Numbered from the stretch's first letter, positions 37,886 through 46,256 are shown. The stretch: 64,000 bases of DNA from Paenarthrobacter aurescens (GCF_041549525.1 NZ_CP157456.1:1736001-1800000); one strand, 5' to 3'. Made by a program: numbers and translations. Notes: a model not told the origin generated them from the letters alone.

Positions 37886-38101
37886 ATGGAGGTGGACCGG
37901 ATGAAAACGCTGGTTGGATCAATGGATGGCATGGGGCCCGCTGAGGCTCTCTATGCTGTTGCCGAGTTGCAGAAAGAAGTGGGTCGCAGGGAGGCTTCGC
38001 TGGTGCGGGCTGCCCGGCAATCGGGCTTGTCCTGGGAAGCGATCGCTCTTTGCCTTGGCGTGAGCAAGCAGGCCGTTCACAAGAAGTACGGAAAGCAGTA
38101 G
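37886..38101 (+). CDS. Small helix-turn-helix DNA-binding protein
   Basis: A 71-residue protein with a predicted coiled helix (AEALYAVAELQKEVGRREASLVRAAR, about 15-40) leading into a helix-turn-helix at the C-terminus (LSWEAIALCLGVSKQAVHKKYG, about 46-67). The Val-Ser-x-Gln-Ala-Val-His recognition helix matches actinobacterial single-domain HTH proteins that often sit beside Clp N-terminal domain genes; no such gene is adjacent here. The start is ATG 37886, not an upstream in-frame codon at 37847, because the promoter and operators precede it. It has no strong ribosome binding site and is probably leaderless. It is probably autoregulated (inference). Confidence 0.8.
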   Translation: MEVDRMKTLVGSMDGMGPAEALYAVAELQKEVGRREASLVRAARQSGLSWEAIALCLGVSKQAVHKKYGKQ

Positions 38102-38198
38102 CGGGTCCTGTGACTGCCGAATGACGGCGGATCAACCATGAAGCTAAGTAACCTTATAGACTTCATGTGTATCTGTTCTCAACGCATAGGGGAAGTAC

Positions 38199-38549
38199 AT
38201 GGAATACAACGGAAATCCGTCCGAGAAGGCCATTCCTGCCGGCGAACTGGACCGGCGTCACGTGGGCCATTCTGTGAGCTTTCAGCCCAATGATTTCACC
38301 GTCGTCTTCGGAACCATCGCAGGCATCGCAAGGACTGAAGCCCTTGTGTACTTGTCGCTCGACGGGGTTTCAGGCGGGACGCATCTGAAGGATGAATACG
38401 ATCTTCCCATCGACAAGAACGTGTACCTTCAGCTGGACCCGCTGGGCAGCGCAGAAAAGGGAATTTCGGAGGCCGCCAGTTTCGTCAAGGACAAGCTGGA
38501 CGAGATCACCAAAAACCTCAGAGACCGCGACGCCGGCAAGTCCGAGTAG
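38199..38549 (+). CDS. Hypothetical protein, no recognised family
   Basis: A 116-residue soluble protein that I do not recognise. A central segment (HVGHSVSFQPNDFTVVFGTIAGIARTEALVYLSLDG, about 21-55) suggests a beta-barrel or OB-like fold, and a charged helical tail (SEAASFVKDKLDEITKNL, about 90-108) ends the protein. No signal peptide or membrane segment. The start ATG 38199 is supported by AGGGGAAG about 5 bases upstream. It lies between the HTH gene and the glnA1 terminator and is not clearly linked to either. Confidence 0.65.
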   Translation: MEYNGNPSEKAIPAGELDRRHVGHSVSFQPNDFTVVFGTIAGIARTEALVYLSLDGVSGGTHLKDEYDLPIDKNVYLQLDPLGSAEKGISEAASFVKDKLDEITKNLRDRDAGKSE

Positions 38550-38560
38550 TCAGCATCCAC

Positions 38561-38604
38561 AAAAGAGGCCAGCCCCAGTCGTGACGGACTGAGGCTGGCC
38601 TCTT
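38561..38604. terminator. Bidirectional terminator between 38199 gene and glnA1
   Basis: Perfect 13-bp stem AAAGAGGCCAGCC (38561-38573) with GGCTGGCCTCTTT (38592-38604); an inner CAGTC/GACTG pair extends it. A/T runs flank both ends, so it can stop convergent transcripts from both sides. Confidence 0.85.
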
Positions 38605-38619
38605 TGTTACGTGGTGATA

Positions 38620-40044
38620 CTAGACGCCGTAGTAGAGCTCGAACTCGTAGGGGTTCGGGCGCAGGGACAGCGGGCGGATCTCGTTCTCGTACTTGTAGTC
38701 AATCCAAGTATCGATCAGGTCCTGGGTGAAGACGCCGCCGGCTTGGAGGAACTCGTTGTCCTCACGCAGAGCCTCAAGTGCTTCTTCCAGGGAGCCCGGA
38801 GCCTTGGGGATGTCCTTGGCTTCCTCGGCCGGGAGCTCGTAGAGGTCCTTGTCGATGGGAGCCGGGGGTTCAATGCGGTTGCGGATGCCGTCGATGCCGG
38901 CCATCAGCTGGGCAGCGAATGCCAGGTACGGGTTGGACGAGGGGTCCGGTGCGCGGAACTCGATGCGCTTGGCCTTCGGGTTGGTGCCCGTGATGGGGAT
39001 ACGGATACCGGCGGAGCGGTTGCCCTGCGAGTACACCATGTTCACGGGGGCTTCGAAGCCCTTGACCAGACGACGGTACGAGTTCACGGTGGGGTTGGTG
39101 AAAGCGAGGACTGCCGAAGAGTGCTTCAGCAGGCCGCCGATGTACCAGCGAGCCGTGTCAGAGAGGCCAGCGTAGCCCTTCTCGTCATAGAACAGGGGAT
39201 CGCCGTTGCTCCACAGCGACTGGTGGCAGTGCATGCCCGAGCCGTTGTCACCGAAGACAGGCTTCGGCATGAAGGTGACGGACTTGCCCCAAGCATCGGC
39301 GGTGTTCTTGATGATGTACTTGAACTTCTGCAGATCATCAGCAGCCGCGGTCAGCGTGGTGAACTTGTAGTTGATCTCAGCCTGACCGGCGGATCCAACT
39401 TCGTGGTGGGAGCGCTCAACCTCAAGGCCAGCCTTGTCCAGCTCGATGCACATGGCATCGCGGAGGTCAGCCTGCTTGTCCGTGGGGGAGACCGGGAAGT
39501 AACCGCCCTTGACGGGGGTCTTGTAACCGAGGTTACCGCCCTCTTCCTTACGGCCGGTGTTCCAGTGTGCTTCTTCAGAGTCAATCTTGTAGAAGCTGCC
39601 CTGCGGGGAGGACTCGTACTGGATGTTATCGAAGACGAAGAATTCTGCTTCGGGGGCGAAGAATGCAGTGTCCGCGATACCCGTCGAGGCCAGGTAGGCT
39701 TCGGCCTTCTCAGCCACGCCGCGGGGATCGCGGTGGTACGGGTCACCCGTGCGGGGGTTCACGATGGAGAAGTTCAGTGCGAGCGTCTTCTCGATCCGGA
39801 AGGTGTCGATGAAGGCCGAGGTCACATCCGGGATGAGCTGCATGTCGGACTCGGCGATGCCCTGGAAGCCGCGGATCGAAGATCCGTCGAAGAGCTGGCC
39901 GTGGACGAAGAAATCGAGGTCGACGCTCTTGGCCGGCACGTTGAAGTGCTGCTGAACACCAGGGAGGTCGGTGAAGCGGATATCGACGAATTTGACGTCT
40001 TCGTCTTTGATGAACTTGAGGACTTCGTCCGCAGTCTTGAACAT
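38620..40044 (-). CDS. glnA: Glutamine synthetase type I (GlnA1)
   Basis: A 474-residue dodecameric enzyme that makes glutamine from glutamate, ammonia and ATP. Beta-grasp domain with [20 protein letters not shown], catalytic segments [38 protein letters not shown] and NRSAGIRIP, and [20 protein letters not shown] are all present. The adenylylation loop D-K-D-L-Y402-E-L-P holds the Tyr that GlnE modifies. ATG at 40044 with AAGGAG about 6 bases upstream. A GlnR-type box lies 132-169 bases upstream (40176-40213). The main glutamine synthetase. Confidence 0.97.
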   Translation of the reverse strand: MFKTADEVLKFIKDEDVKFVDIRFTDLPGVQQHFNVPAKSVDLDFFVHGQLFDGSSIRGFQGIAESDMQLIPDVTSAFIDTFRIEKTLALNFSIVNPRTGDPYHRDPRGVAEKAEAYLASTGIADTAFFAPEAEFFVFDNIQYESSPQGSFYKIDSEEAHWNTGRKEEGGNLGYKTPVKGGYFPVSPTDKQADLRDAMCIELDKAGLEVERSHHEVGSAGQAEINYKFTTLTAAADDLQKFKYIIKNTADAWGKSVTFMPKPVFGDNGSGMHCHQSLWSNGDPLFYDEKGYAGLSDTARWYIGGLLKHSSAVLAFTNPTVNSYRRLVKGFEAPVNMVYSQGNRSAGIRIPITGTNPKAKRIEFRAPDPSSNPYLAFAAQLMAGIDGIRNRIEPPAPIDKDLYELPAEEAKDIPKAPGSLEEALEALREDNEFLQAGGVFTQDLIDTWIDYKYENEIRPLSLRPNPYEFELYYGV

Positions 40045-40175
40045 CTATGCTCCTTATGCATATCAAGTAACAGGCCCGGAAGGCCGCGTGGTGCAGCCCA
40101 TTCCAAGGGTCCGGAGACACAGAAAGATCCCCGTGCCATGGTGGCTGGCAACTCCTACCACCTTAGGGAGATGGG

Positions 40176-40213
40176 ATTTCCCGGGGGTGTCAGTATTGTT
40201 TCCGGCAGGTTAC
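40176..40213 (-). promoter_or_regulatory. GlnR-type binding box upstream of glnA1
   Basis: Read on the minus strand: GTAAC - 6 nt - GAAAC - 6 nt - GACAC - 6 nt - GAAAT. This matches the actinomycete GlnR consensus gTnAC-n6-GaAAc-n6-GtnAC-n6-GAAAc in spacing exactly and in all but two of the conserved bases. It ends about 10 bases upstream of a TAAGGT -10 candidate, the position of an activator site for glnA1. A second reading, that it serves the divergent RDD gene, is less likely. Confidence 0.75.
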
Positions 40214-40344
40214 AGAATCATCTGTCGTGTAAACGGTAGTCGGCCATCCGGTGTACGGTCCATCCGGGTCCGGTGGGCGAACATTCCACAACGTTGAGCG
40301 CCGAACGGCGCTTCGGTGGGTCTGCTACCGGGCATACCAGCCGT

Positions 40345-40350
40345 TAGGCT
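40345..40350 (+). promoter_or_regulatory. Candidate -10 of leaderless RDD-gene promoter
   Basis: TAGGCT six bases before the GTG at 40357. The bases between (TTGGAGG) also resemble a Shine-Dalgarno but are too close to the start to act as one. Confidence 0.35.
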
Positions 40351-40356
40351 TGGAGG

Positions 40357-40794
40357 GTGGTAGATCGAAAAGACATTGGCTCATGGTTGAGCGGGCCGGA
40401 CACTTCCGGAATCTCCAAATATCCAGGCGAACGGCTCGGCCTGCCTGAGTCAGGCCCGGGCTCCATGGCGAGGGCCGGGCGCCGGATCCTGGGCATCGTG
40501 GTGGACTGGACGATCGCCTTGGTGATCAGCAATTTCGCCTTCGGCGGTAACTCCTGGGCAACCTTGGCCATCTTCGCCGCCGAGCAGATCCTCCTGATCG
40601 GGACACTGGGATACAGCATTGGTCACAGGATCGCCGGAATTCACGTGGTTCGCCTCGGCGGTGGCCCAGCTGGGCCCCTGGCCGCCGTAGTGCGGACACT
40701 CCTGCTCTGTTTGGTCATTCCTGCGGTGGTGTTCGACCCCGACCAGCGCGGATTGCACGATAAAGCGATGAACACCATCCTCATCCGGATGTAA
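40357..40794 (+). CDS. RDD family membrane protein
   Basis: A 145-residue protein of the RDD family, with two to three membrane segments (about residues 42-62, 65-85, 105-122). The family motif R-x-x-x-x-x-x-D appears as ARAGRRILGIVVDW (near 37) and GLHDKAM near the C-terminus. RDD proteins are of uncertain function; some are linked to Na+/H+ or quaternary-amine handling. GTG start at 40357. Followed by a bidirectional terminator shared with DUF4191. Confidence 0.85.
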   Translation: MVDRKDIGSWLSGPDTSGISKYPGERLGLPESGPGSMARAGRRILGIVVDWTIALVISNFAFGGNSWATLAIFAAEQILLIGTLGYSIGHRIAGIHVVRLGGGPAGPLAAVVRTLLLCLVIPAVVFDPDQRGLHDKAMNTILIRM

Positions 40795-40835
40795 CTCAGT
40801 CCAGGATCACAGCACCGCGAAACGCAGCTCACACA

Positions 40836-40889
40836 AAACCGCCCCTGTCTCTGCAGGAGATTTCTCTCTGCTGGAGACAGGGGCGGTTT
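40836..40889. terminator. Bidirectional terminator between RDD and DUF4191 genes
   Basis: Perfect 16-bp stem: AAACCGCCCCTGTCTC (40836-40851) with GAGACAGGGGCGGTTT (40874-40889), loop of about 22 bases containing CTGCAGGAG. A-rich and T-rich flanks on each side fit convergent use. Confidence 0.85.
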
Positions 40890-40901
40890 CCGTTGGTGGA
40901 T

Positions 40902-41663
40902 TTAGCGTCCGCGAGCGGCCTTGCGGTCCGGGCGGGCCTTGTAAGGGTCAATGCCCTTGGGGATCGGCAGACGATTACCGAGAGAGTTGATGCGCTTTGA
41001 TACCGCGTTAACTTCCACCTTGGTGAGTTCTTTCTTGAGCTTGCCCATGGTCTTGGCCAATTTGTTCAGGGGCACCTGTCCTTCACCGCGACCTGATTCC
41101 AGGACGTGGATGGTGACGTTGGGCAGGATGCGGTTGAGGCGCTTGCGCTCAGCATCCACGAGCGGCTTGACGCGGTGGGTGGGGCCTTCACTGACGAGCA
41201 CGACACCCGGCCGGCCGATGGCCATGAACACGGCGTCCTGGGTTCGCGGATTGACGGCAACCGGCTGATCCTGGGTGACCCAACCTCGGCGAAGAGTACC
41301 CAGGGCGGCGCCGGAAGCGCCCGGCTGGTTCTCGATCTGCGCGAACGCGGCCTTTTCGGCGCGGCGGGAGAGAATGAAAACGGCCGCGAGCAGACCCAGC
41401 GGGATGCCAATGATGAGGCCGGTAACCCAGTTCTCCAGCAGGAAGCCGATGAGGAGGGCCACGGCAACCACTGCAAGGAATGCCAGCAGCATGACCCAGA
41501 CAACCTGCGGATCATTCCGCCGGGTCATCTTGAAGACTTCAGCGATCTGCTTCAGTTGGCTGGGCTTCTTGGCCTTGGCTTCCTTGGGCTTGCGCTTAAA
41601 GAGCCCACGCTTGGGGGCGTCGGCCGAGGGGGTCGAATTGCTGGAATCAGAGGAGTTCGCCAT
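40902..41663 (-). CDS. DUF4191 domain membrane protein
   Basis: A 253-residue protein of the actinobacterial DUF4191 family. Basic/Ser-rich N-terminus (1-40), two membrane segments (about 54-75 and 82-102), then a soluble domain (about 115-235) with GWVTQDQPVAVNPRTQDAVFMAIGRPGVVLVSEG and a basic tail. Function unknown. It lies just downstream of lipA, a neighbourhood conserved in actinobacteria, so a link to lipoate metabolism or membrane is possible but unproven. ATG at 41663 with AAGGCACT upstream and a TAGAAT element nine bases before the ATG. A hairpin at 41692-41728 separates it from lipA. Confidence 0.85.
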   Translation of the reverse strand: MANSSDSSNSTPSADAPKRGLFKRKPKEAKAKKPSQLKQIAEVFKMTRRNDPQVVWVMLLAFLAVVAVALLIGFLLENWVTGLIIGIPLGLLAAVFILSRRAEKAAFAQIENQPGASGAALGTLRRGWVTQDQPVAVNPRTQDAVFMAIGRPGVVLVSEGPTHRVKPLVDAERKRLNRILPNVTIHVLESGRGEGQVPLNKLAKTMGKLKKELTKVEVNAVSKRINSLGNRLPIPKGIDPYKARPDRKAARGR

Positions 41664-41691
41664 AGTGCCTTAATTCTACGTGATGGACGTA

Positions 41692-41728
41692 GAAGGACCG
41701 GACGCCATGACGTGGCATCCGGTCCTTC
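41692..41728 (-). terminator. Hairpin between lipA and DUF4191
   Basis: Perfect 11-bp arms GAAGGACCGGA (41692-41702) and TCCGGTCCTTC (41718-41728) plus an inner GCCA/TGGC pair. No T run; it may attenuate rather than end the lipB-lipA transcript. Confidence 0.6.
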
Positions 41729-41779
41729 ACTGCTGATGATTGCTGGTGCTGTGCGCGCTGCTTGAGCCCTGGGGTGTGT

Positions 41780-42772
41780 TTAGGCGTGGGCGGCGAGGAT
41801 GGTGGAGGCTTCCTGGCGGGTGGTGCCGGAGTCCTGGATGCCCTCGGCGATGTGGGCGAGCTCGGCGGGGATGTCCCGGCCTTTCTTCCGCATGGCGGTG
41901 GCCCACAAACGTCCGGCACGGTAGGAGGACCGGACCAGGGGGCCGGACATGACACCGAGGAAGCCGATCTCCTGGGCTTCTTCCTGGAGGTCCACGAACT
42001 CCTGGGGCTTGACCCAGCGGTCCACCGGCAGGTGCCGCTCGGACGGGCGCAGGTACTGGGTGATGGTGATCAGGTCACAGCCGGCGGCGTGCAGGTCCCG
42101 GAGGGCTTCGGAGATTTCCTCGCGGGTCTCGCCCATGCCCAGGATCAGGTTGGACTTGGTCACCATGCCCAGATCCCTGCCCTGGGTGATGACGTCCAGG
42201 GAACGCTCGTACCGGAACGCCGGACGGATCCGCTTGAAAATCCTCGGCACGGTTTCGACGTTGTGCGCGAACACCTCGGGCTTGGAATCACAGATCGCCG
42301 CGATGTGCTCGGGTTTGCCGGAGAAGTCCGGGATCAGCAGCTCCACCCCGGTGCCCGGGTTCAGTTCATGGATTTTCCGGACCGTTTCGGCGTACAACCA
42401 CACCCCTTCATCGGCCAGGTCATCACGGGCCACCCCGGTCACCGTGGCGTACCGCAGCTGCATGGCCTGGACGCTGCGGGCCACCTTGGTGGGCTCGAAC
42501 ATGTCCACCGGGGACGGTTTACCCGTATCGATCTGGCAGAAATCACAACGCCGGGTGCACTCGGACCCGCCGATCAGGAACGTCGCTTCCTTGTCTTCCC
42601 AGCACTCAAAAATGTTCGGGCAGCCGGCCTCCTCACATACCGTGTGCAGGCCTTCCTTCTTCACCAGATTCTTGAGCTGGACAAACTCCGGGCCCATCTG
42701 GACCTTGGCCTTGATCCACTCAGGCTTACGTTCAACCGGGACAGCCGAGTTGCGCTGCTCAACGCGCAGCAA
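41780..42772 (-). CDS. lipA: Lipoyl synthase LipA
   Basis: A 330-residue radical-SAM enzyme that inserts two sulfurs into octanoyl groups on lipoyl domains. Both iron-sulfur motifs are present: the auxiliary cluster C-x4-C-x5-C in [12 protein letters not shown] (near residue 46), and the radical-SAM C-x3-C-x2-C in CTRRCDFC (near 73). The conserved C-terminal R-S-S-Y motif occurs as VRSSYRAG. The start is the TTG at 42772 (M-L-R-V-E-Q), the only good choice since stops close the frame upstream, with GAAGG about 7 bases before it. It follows lipB by 24 bases. Confidence 0.95.
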   Translation of the reverse strand: MLRVEQRNSAVPVERKPEWIKAKVQMGPEFVQLKNLVKKEGLHTVCEEAGCPNIFECWEDKEATFLIGGSECTRRCDFCQIDTGKPSPVDMFEPTKVARSVQAMQLRYATVTGVARDDLADEGVWLYAETVRKIHELNPGTGVELLIPDFSGKPEHIAAICDSKPEVFAHNVETVPRIFKRIRPAFRYERSLDVITQGRDLGMVTKSNLILGMGETREEISEALRDLHAAGCDLITITQYLRPSERHLPVDRWVKPQEFVDLQEEAQEIGFLGVMSGPLVRSSYRAGRLWATAMRKKGRDIPAELAHIAEGIQDSGTTRQEASTILAAHA

Positions 42773-42796
42773 CTTACGGCCTTCAGGTTGCCAAGG

Positions 42797-43465
42797 TCAC
42801 TGGAGTGCTCCTTCGGGTGTGGAAACGAGTGCTTCTTCGTGCTTGTTGAATTCTTCAACGAAGCGGTCAACGATGTCGGCAGGATTGATGGTCCGGCCGG
42901 CTTCCAGCGACATGGTGGTGACGCTGGCGTCAGTGATGCCACAAGCAATGATCTGCGCGTAGGGCGCCAGGTCATTGCTGCAGTTAATGGCCACGCCGTG
43001 CATGGTGACGCCGTCCAGGACGCGAATGCCGATTGCTGCGATCTTGCGGTCCGGTCCGTTCTCGTCGGCAAGGATCCAGACTCCGGCCCGGCCCTTCACG
43101 GTGACGGCCTGGATGCCGTAGTCCTGCATCACGGCGATCATGATGGCCTCAAGCCGTTCAACGTAATCGCGGATGCCGGCACGGTTCTTGAGCTTGAGGA
43201 TCGGATAAGCAATAAGCTGCCCCGGGCCATGCCAGGTCAATTTGCCGCCACGATCCACGGGGACTACGGGAGTGCCGTCAAAGGGGCGCTCGTGGTCCTC
43301 CGTCAGCTTGCCTGCCGTGTAGACGGCGGCGTGCTCAAGGATCAAGACGGTGCTGTTTTTCTCGCCCGCAACAACTTTGTTGTGGATTTCGCGTTGCAGG
43401 TCCCAGCCCTGCATATAGTCAACGAAGTCCGGGGCAAGACCCAGTTGTGAAAACTCAAGAGTCAT
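42797..43465 (-). CDS. lipB: Octanoyltransferase LipB
   Basis: A 222-residue enzyme that transfers octanoyl from acyl carrier protein to lipoyl domains, the first step of lipoate assembly. The signatures RGGKLTWHGPGQLIAYPIL (near 77), GRAGVWI, KIAAIGIRV and GVAINCSNDLAPYAQIIACGI with the catalytic Cys (near 180) and Lys are intact. The ATG at 43465 gives the family N-terminus TLEFSQLGLAPDFVDYMQGW; a longer reading from 43597 is unconserved. TAAGCT lies 7 bases before the ATG and no Shine-Dalgarno is present, so a leaderless message is likely. Divergent from the kinase gene. Confidence 0.95.
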   Translation of the reverse strand: MTLEFSQLGLAPDFVDYMQGWDLQREIHNKVVAGEKNSTVLILEHAAVYTAGKLTEDHERPFDGTPVVPVDRGGKLTWHGPGQLIAYPILKLKNRAGIRDYVERLEAIMIAVMQDYGIQAVTVKGRAGVWILADENGPDRKIAAIGIRVLDGVTMHGVAINCSNDLAPYAQIIACGITDASVTTMSLEAGRTINPADIVDRFVEEFNKHEEALVSTPEGALQ

Positions 43466-43472
43466 GCGTTCA

Positions 43473-43478
43473 AGCTTA
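43473..43478 (-). promoter_or_regulatory. Candidate -10 of leaderless lipB promoter
   Basis: TAAGCT on the minus strand, seven bases before the ATG at 43465. No clear -35. Confidence 0.35.
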
Positions 43479-43614
43479 GACCCAGCAGCAGGCTGACCAT
43501 CGTTTTGTGGTGAAGCTCTCAGTCGCATCCCGGGCGGTGGGGACCGTGCAGATGACGGGACAGCGCCTGTGGATAACTTCTGCGGAAATTCCAGCATTCC
43601 GGTACACCTTGTTT

Positions 43615-45258
43615 ATGGAAAACATTGACACCGCAGGCGCCGTGGCTCCCCGCGTTCCGGGCTATTCGATCTCCCGCCCGCTGGGCCACGGCAGCAGTGC
43701 CACGGTGTGGCTTGCCACGAGGGACAGGGACGGGGTGCGGTTTGCCATCAAATGCGCCAGGACCCAACCCGTTGTTGGCGGTTCGGCCGGTGCGGAGCAG
43801 GCTCGGACGGATGTGGCCCGGACGGATGTGGCCCGGGAAATGAGGCTCCTCTCCGGTCTGCAGCACAAGCATCTCATCGGGATCCACGACGTCCTTCCCG
43901 TGGATGGAGGGCCGGAGGGCACGGTTGGGATCGTCATGGATTACGCATCGGGAGGCTCACTGGGCAATCTGGTCTTGGCGAGGGGGAGGCTCGGGATCGG
44001 AGAAGCCGTGACCATCCTGGCTCCGATCGCCCAGGCGTTGGACTACCTTCATGCAAACGGCGCGCAGCATGGGGATGTGTCGCCTGGAAACATCTTGTTT
44101 ACGGCTGAGGGGATGCCACTGCTGGCAGATCTGGGCCTTGCCGCCAGGGTAGGGGACAATCCGCAGGACCCGGGGGTGGGAACACTTGGATTTATGGAAC
44201 CTCAGGCTGAGCCACCATCGAACGCCGGATATCCGGCGGGCAGCCTCCAGCCCCAACGTGATGTCTATTCCCTGGGAGCGGTGGGCTGGTATTGCCTGAC
44301 GGGGGCGACCCCTGAGCTGGAACAGGATCGCCCTCCATTGTCGCTTCTGGTTCCTGAGGTACCCAAGGCACTTGCCGCAGTTCTGGAAGCAGCGTTGGAC
44401 AAGGACCCGCGGAACCGTCCGTCAGCAAGGGAGCTCGGGACGGCGATTTTCAGGAGTGCAGCCCCGGAAGCGGTGGACTTGTCCGCCGCAGTGCACCCCT
44501 CTGTGATCCCTGAATTGCTGACCAGACGCGAGACGCTGGGCCGCCGGACGCGCCGACCAGCCGGTGGTTTAGCGAGGGCATGGCGGAAGTTCCAGCCCTC
44601 CAGGGGCATGGCAGCTCTGCCAGCGCCGCGGCGTTCGGGGGGCTTACCACGCCGGCCAGGCCGTGGGGGGAGCCGCCGGCTCCTTCTTGCGGCAGCGGTC
44701 GCGGTCCTGGTTGGCGCCGCGTCGTGGATCCTCTGGGAGCAGAACGGCACGACGACGGCGATTGCCCCCCAGGCGGCGACGCGGACCGGTGTTGTGGCTT
44801 CCGGTCAGGCCGCGGATTTTCCGGCCACCCGGGATCTCCCGCCAGCACTCGCCGACGGCCTCCGCTCTCCGGACCCTTTGGTTGCCGTATCCGCCCTATC
44901 CGCCGTGCGGGACATTGCTTTGGGCGACCGTCGCCTGGACCTTTTGGAAACCGTGAACGCTCCCGGCTCACAAGCCGAGGCCACTGATAAACAGTTGGGC
45001 GATTACCTGAGAGGTGCCGGGACGGCTTTTGCAGGTCTCCAAACAACCCTGACAGGCGTGACCGTGGAGGGACCTGCGCAGAATGATCGTGTGCTGGTGG
45101 CCGCAACGGTCACAACGTCCGGCTACGAAGAACGCCTCGCATCCGGAGAGGTTCTCAGGACCGAGGGCGCAGGAACTCCGCAGGAGCTTCGGCTGGACAT
45201 GGTTCGTTCAGATGGTCGCTGGCAGATCTCAGGAATCATGGGCGTCGGCGCAGAATAA
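43615..45258 (+). CDS. Transmembrane Ser/Thr protein kinase
   Basis: A 547-residue protein. The kinase domain (about 16-275) has the glycine loop GHGSSATVW, ATP-binding Lys46 (AIKCA), catalytic H152-G-D154 in HGDVSPGN (where HRDLKPEN is usual) and D172-L-G174 in place of DFG. Catalytic Asp154, Asn159 and metal Asp172 are kept, so activity is possible but divergent. A basic juxtamembrane segment, one membrane span (about 356-373) and an extracytoplasmic C-terminal domain (about 375-547) without PASTA repeats follow. The start ATG 43615 is chosen because the kinase fold begins 15 residues later; the reading from 43507 is unconserved. Divergent from lipB. Substrate and signal unknown. Confidence 0.85.
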   Translation: MENIDTAGAVAPRVPGYSISRPLGHGSSATVWLATRDRDGVRFAIKCARTQPVVGGSAGAEQARTDVARTDVAREMRLLSGLQHKHLIGIHDVLPVDGGPEGTVGIVMDYASGGSLGNLVLARGRLGIGEAVTILAPIAQALDYLHANGAQHGDVSPGNILFTAEGMPLLADLGLAARVGDNPQDPGVGTLGFMEPQAEPPSNAGYPAGSLQPQRDVYSLGAVGWYCLTGATPELEQDRPPLSLLVPEVPKALAAVLEAALDKDPRNRPSARELGTAIFRSAAPEAVDLSAAVHPSVIPELLTRRETLGRRTRRPAGGLARAWRKFQPSRGMAALPAPRRSGGLPRRPGRGGSRRLLLAAAVAVLVGAASWILWEQNGTTTAIAPQAATRTGVVASGQAADFPATRDLPPALADGLRSPDPLVAVSALSAVRDIALGDRRLDLLETVNAPGSQAEATDKQLGDYLRGAGTAFAGLQTTLTGVTVEGPAQNDRVLVAATVTTSGYEERLASGEVLRTEGAGTPQELRLDMVRSDGRWQISGIMGVGAE

Positions 45259-45290
45259 CCCCAATCGTGCATAGGAAAGCGCAGAGTAAA

Positions 45291-45322
45291 GGGTGCGCAG
45301 GTCAAGGGGTGCGCAGGGCAAG
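45291..45322 (+). repeat. 16-bp tandem duplication
   Basis: GGGTGCGCAGGTCAAG (45291-45306) followed directly by GGGTGCGCAGGGCAAG (45307-45322), one mismatch, in the gap between the convergent kinase and epimerase genes. Probably a replication-slippage product. Confidence 0.7.
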
Positions 45323-45356
45323 GGGTTTAAGCGTGACAGCCTGAGCGTTGCCCTCG

Positions 45357-46256
45357 TCAGCGATTGGTATCCTGTCTCAGCCATGCCATGGCGTCACGGA
45401 GCGTGGGATGGGACCACTGGAAGCCGGCCTCCTGCAGCCGTGCAGGCTCCATTCGTTGGTTGGCCATGACGAGTTCGTCAGCCAGCCCGCCCAGGACCAG
45501 TTTCAGCGCTGGTCGGGGCACACGGAGGAACGCCGGCCGGTGGAAGGCCTTGGCGAGTTGGGCAACGATGGTGTTGACGTCAGCGCTCTCCGGGGCGCAA
45601 ACATTCACCGCTCCCTCAAGGTCTGCTGTGAGGAGGTAGGCGAGTGCGCGCGCTTCATCGGCGAGGGTAATCCATGGCCAATACTGGCGGCCGTTGCCAA
45701 AAGGACCTCCCAGCCCGAGTTTCAGCAAGGGCAGCAGCGGCCCGAGCGCTCCGCCGGAGCTGCTAAGCACCACCCCTGTCCGGGGAGCCACCACCCTCAC
45801 TCCCGAGGGCGCCGTCCTTGCCATTCGCTCCCATTCAAAGGACAGGTGTCCCAGCACGCCGCTGCCTTGTGCTGAATCTTCCCGCAGGGCACCCTCGCGT
45901 GAGGCTCCGTAATAGCCTGAAGCAGACTGGCTGATGAAAGTGGCCGGTGGTTTGCTGAGGCGCCGCATGGCAGCGGTCAGGGTCTGCGTGGGCCGAAGGC
46001 GGGACTCCGTGAGGACCTGAATGCGGCGCTTGGTCCAGGGCCGGTCTCCGATCCCTGCGCCGGAAAGGTTGACCACAGCATCGGCTCCCTCGAGAACAGC
46101 CTCATCAAGTTCGCCCTTGGCCGGGTCCCACGTCCATTCAAGCGCTGTTTTGGCGGGGCGCCGGACGAGCCGGACCACCTCGTTGCCGTCAGCTGTCAAC
46201 TGCCCGGACAGGGCCGTCCCGATCATTCCTGAAGCTCCGGACATTACGATTCTCAT
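45357..46256 (-). CDS. TIGR01777 family NAD-dependent epimerase
   Basis: A 299-residue extended-SDR protein of the TIGR01777/YfcH family. The cofactor motif VMSGASGMIGTALSGQL (G-x2-G-x2-G) is at residues 4-20; NLSGAGIGDRPWTKRR follows, then S-x-Y-G in SASGYYGASREGALRED (near 125). The C-terminal DUF1731 segment carries PRPALKLVLGGLADELVMANQRMEPARLQEAGFQWSHPTLRDAM. The natural substrate is unknown in all bacteria. Start at ATG 46256; a longer form from 46271 (ATG) is possible. Divergent from the tricorn gene. Confidence 0.88.
   Translation of the reverse strand: MRIVMSGASGMIGTALSGQLTADGNEVVRLVRRPAKTALEWTWDPAKGELDEAVLEGADAVVNLSGAGIGDRPWTKRRIQVLTESRLRPTQTLTAAMRRLSKPPATFISQSASGYYGASREGALREDSAQGSGVLGHLSFEWERMARTAPSGVRVVAPRTGVVLSSSGGALGPLLPLLKLGLGGPFGNGRQYWPWITLADEARALAYLLTADLEGAVNVCAPESADVNTIVAQLAKAFHRPAFLRVPRPALKLVLGGLADELVMANQRMEPARLQEAGFQWSHPTLRDAMAWLRQDTNR

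Larger units (their letters stand above)
40045..40356. other. Divergent intergenic region glnA1 / RDD gene
   Basis: About 310 bases without a gene. It holds the GlnR-type box (40176-40213), a possible glnA1 -10 (TAAGGT at 40165-40160 on the minus strand) and the leaderless -10 of the RDD gene (40345-40350). Confidence 0.6.

Noticed and set aside
38611..40239. 542-codon plus-strand open frame opposite glnA1
   Set aside because: Mirrors glnA1, which has full family motifs and a good ribosome binding site.
41762..43450. 562-codon plus-strand open frame opposite lipA and lipB
   Set aside because: Both opposite genes carry all catalytic motifs; this frame has none.
43507..43614. Longer start for the kinase at 43507
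   Set aside because: The extension is unconserved and overlaps the divergent lipB promoter region.
45291..45322. Insertion-sequence end or target duplication
   Set aside because: The two 16-bp units are directly adjacent and no transposase or inverted ends are nearby.
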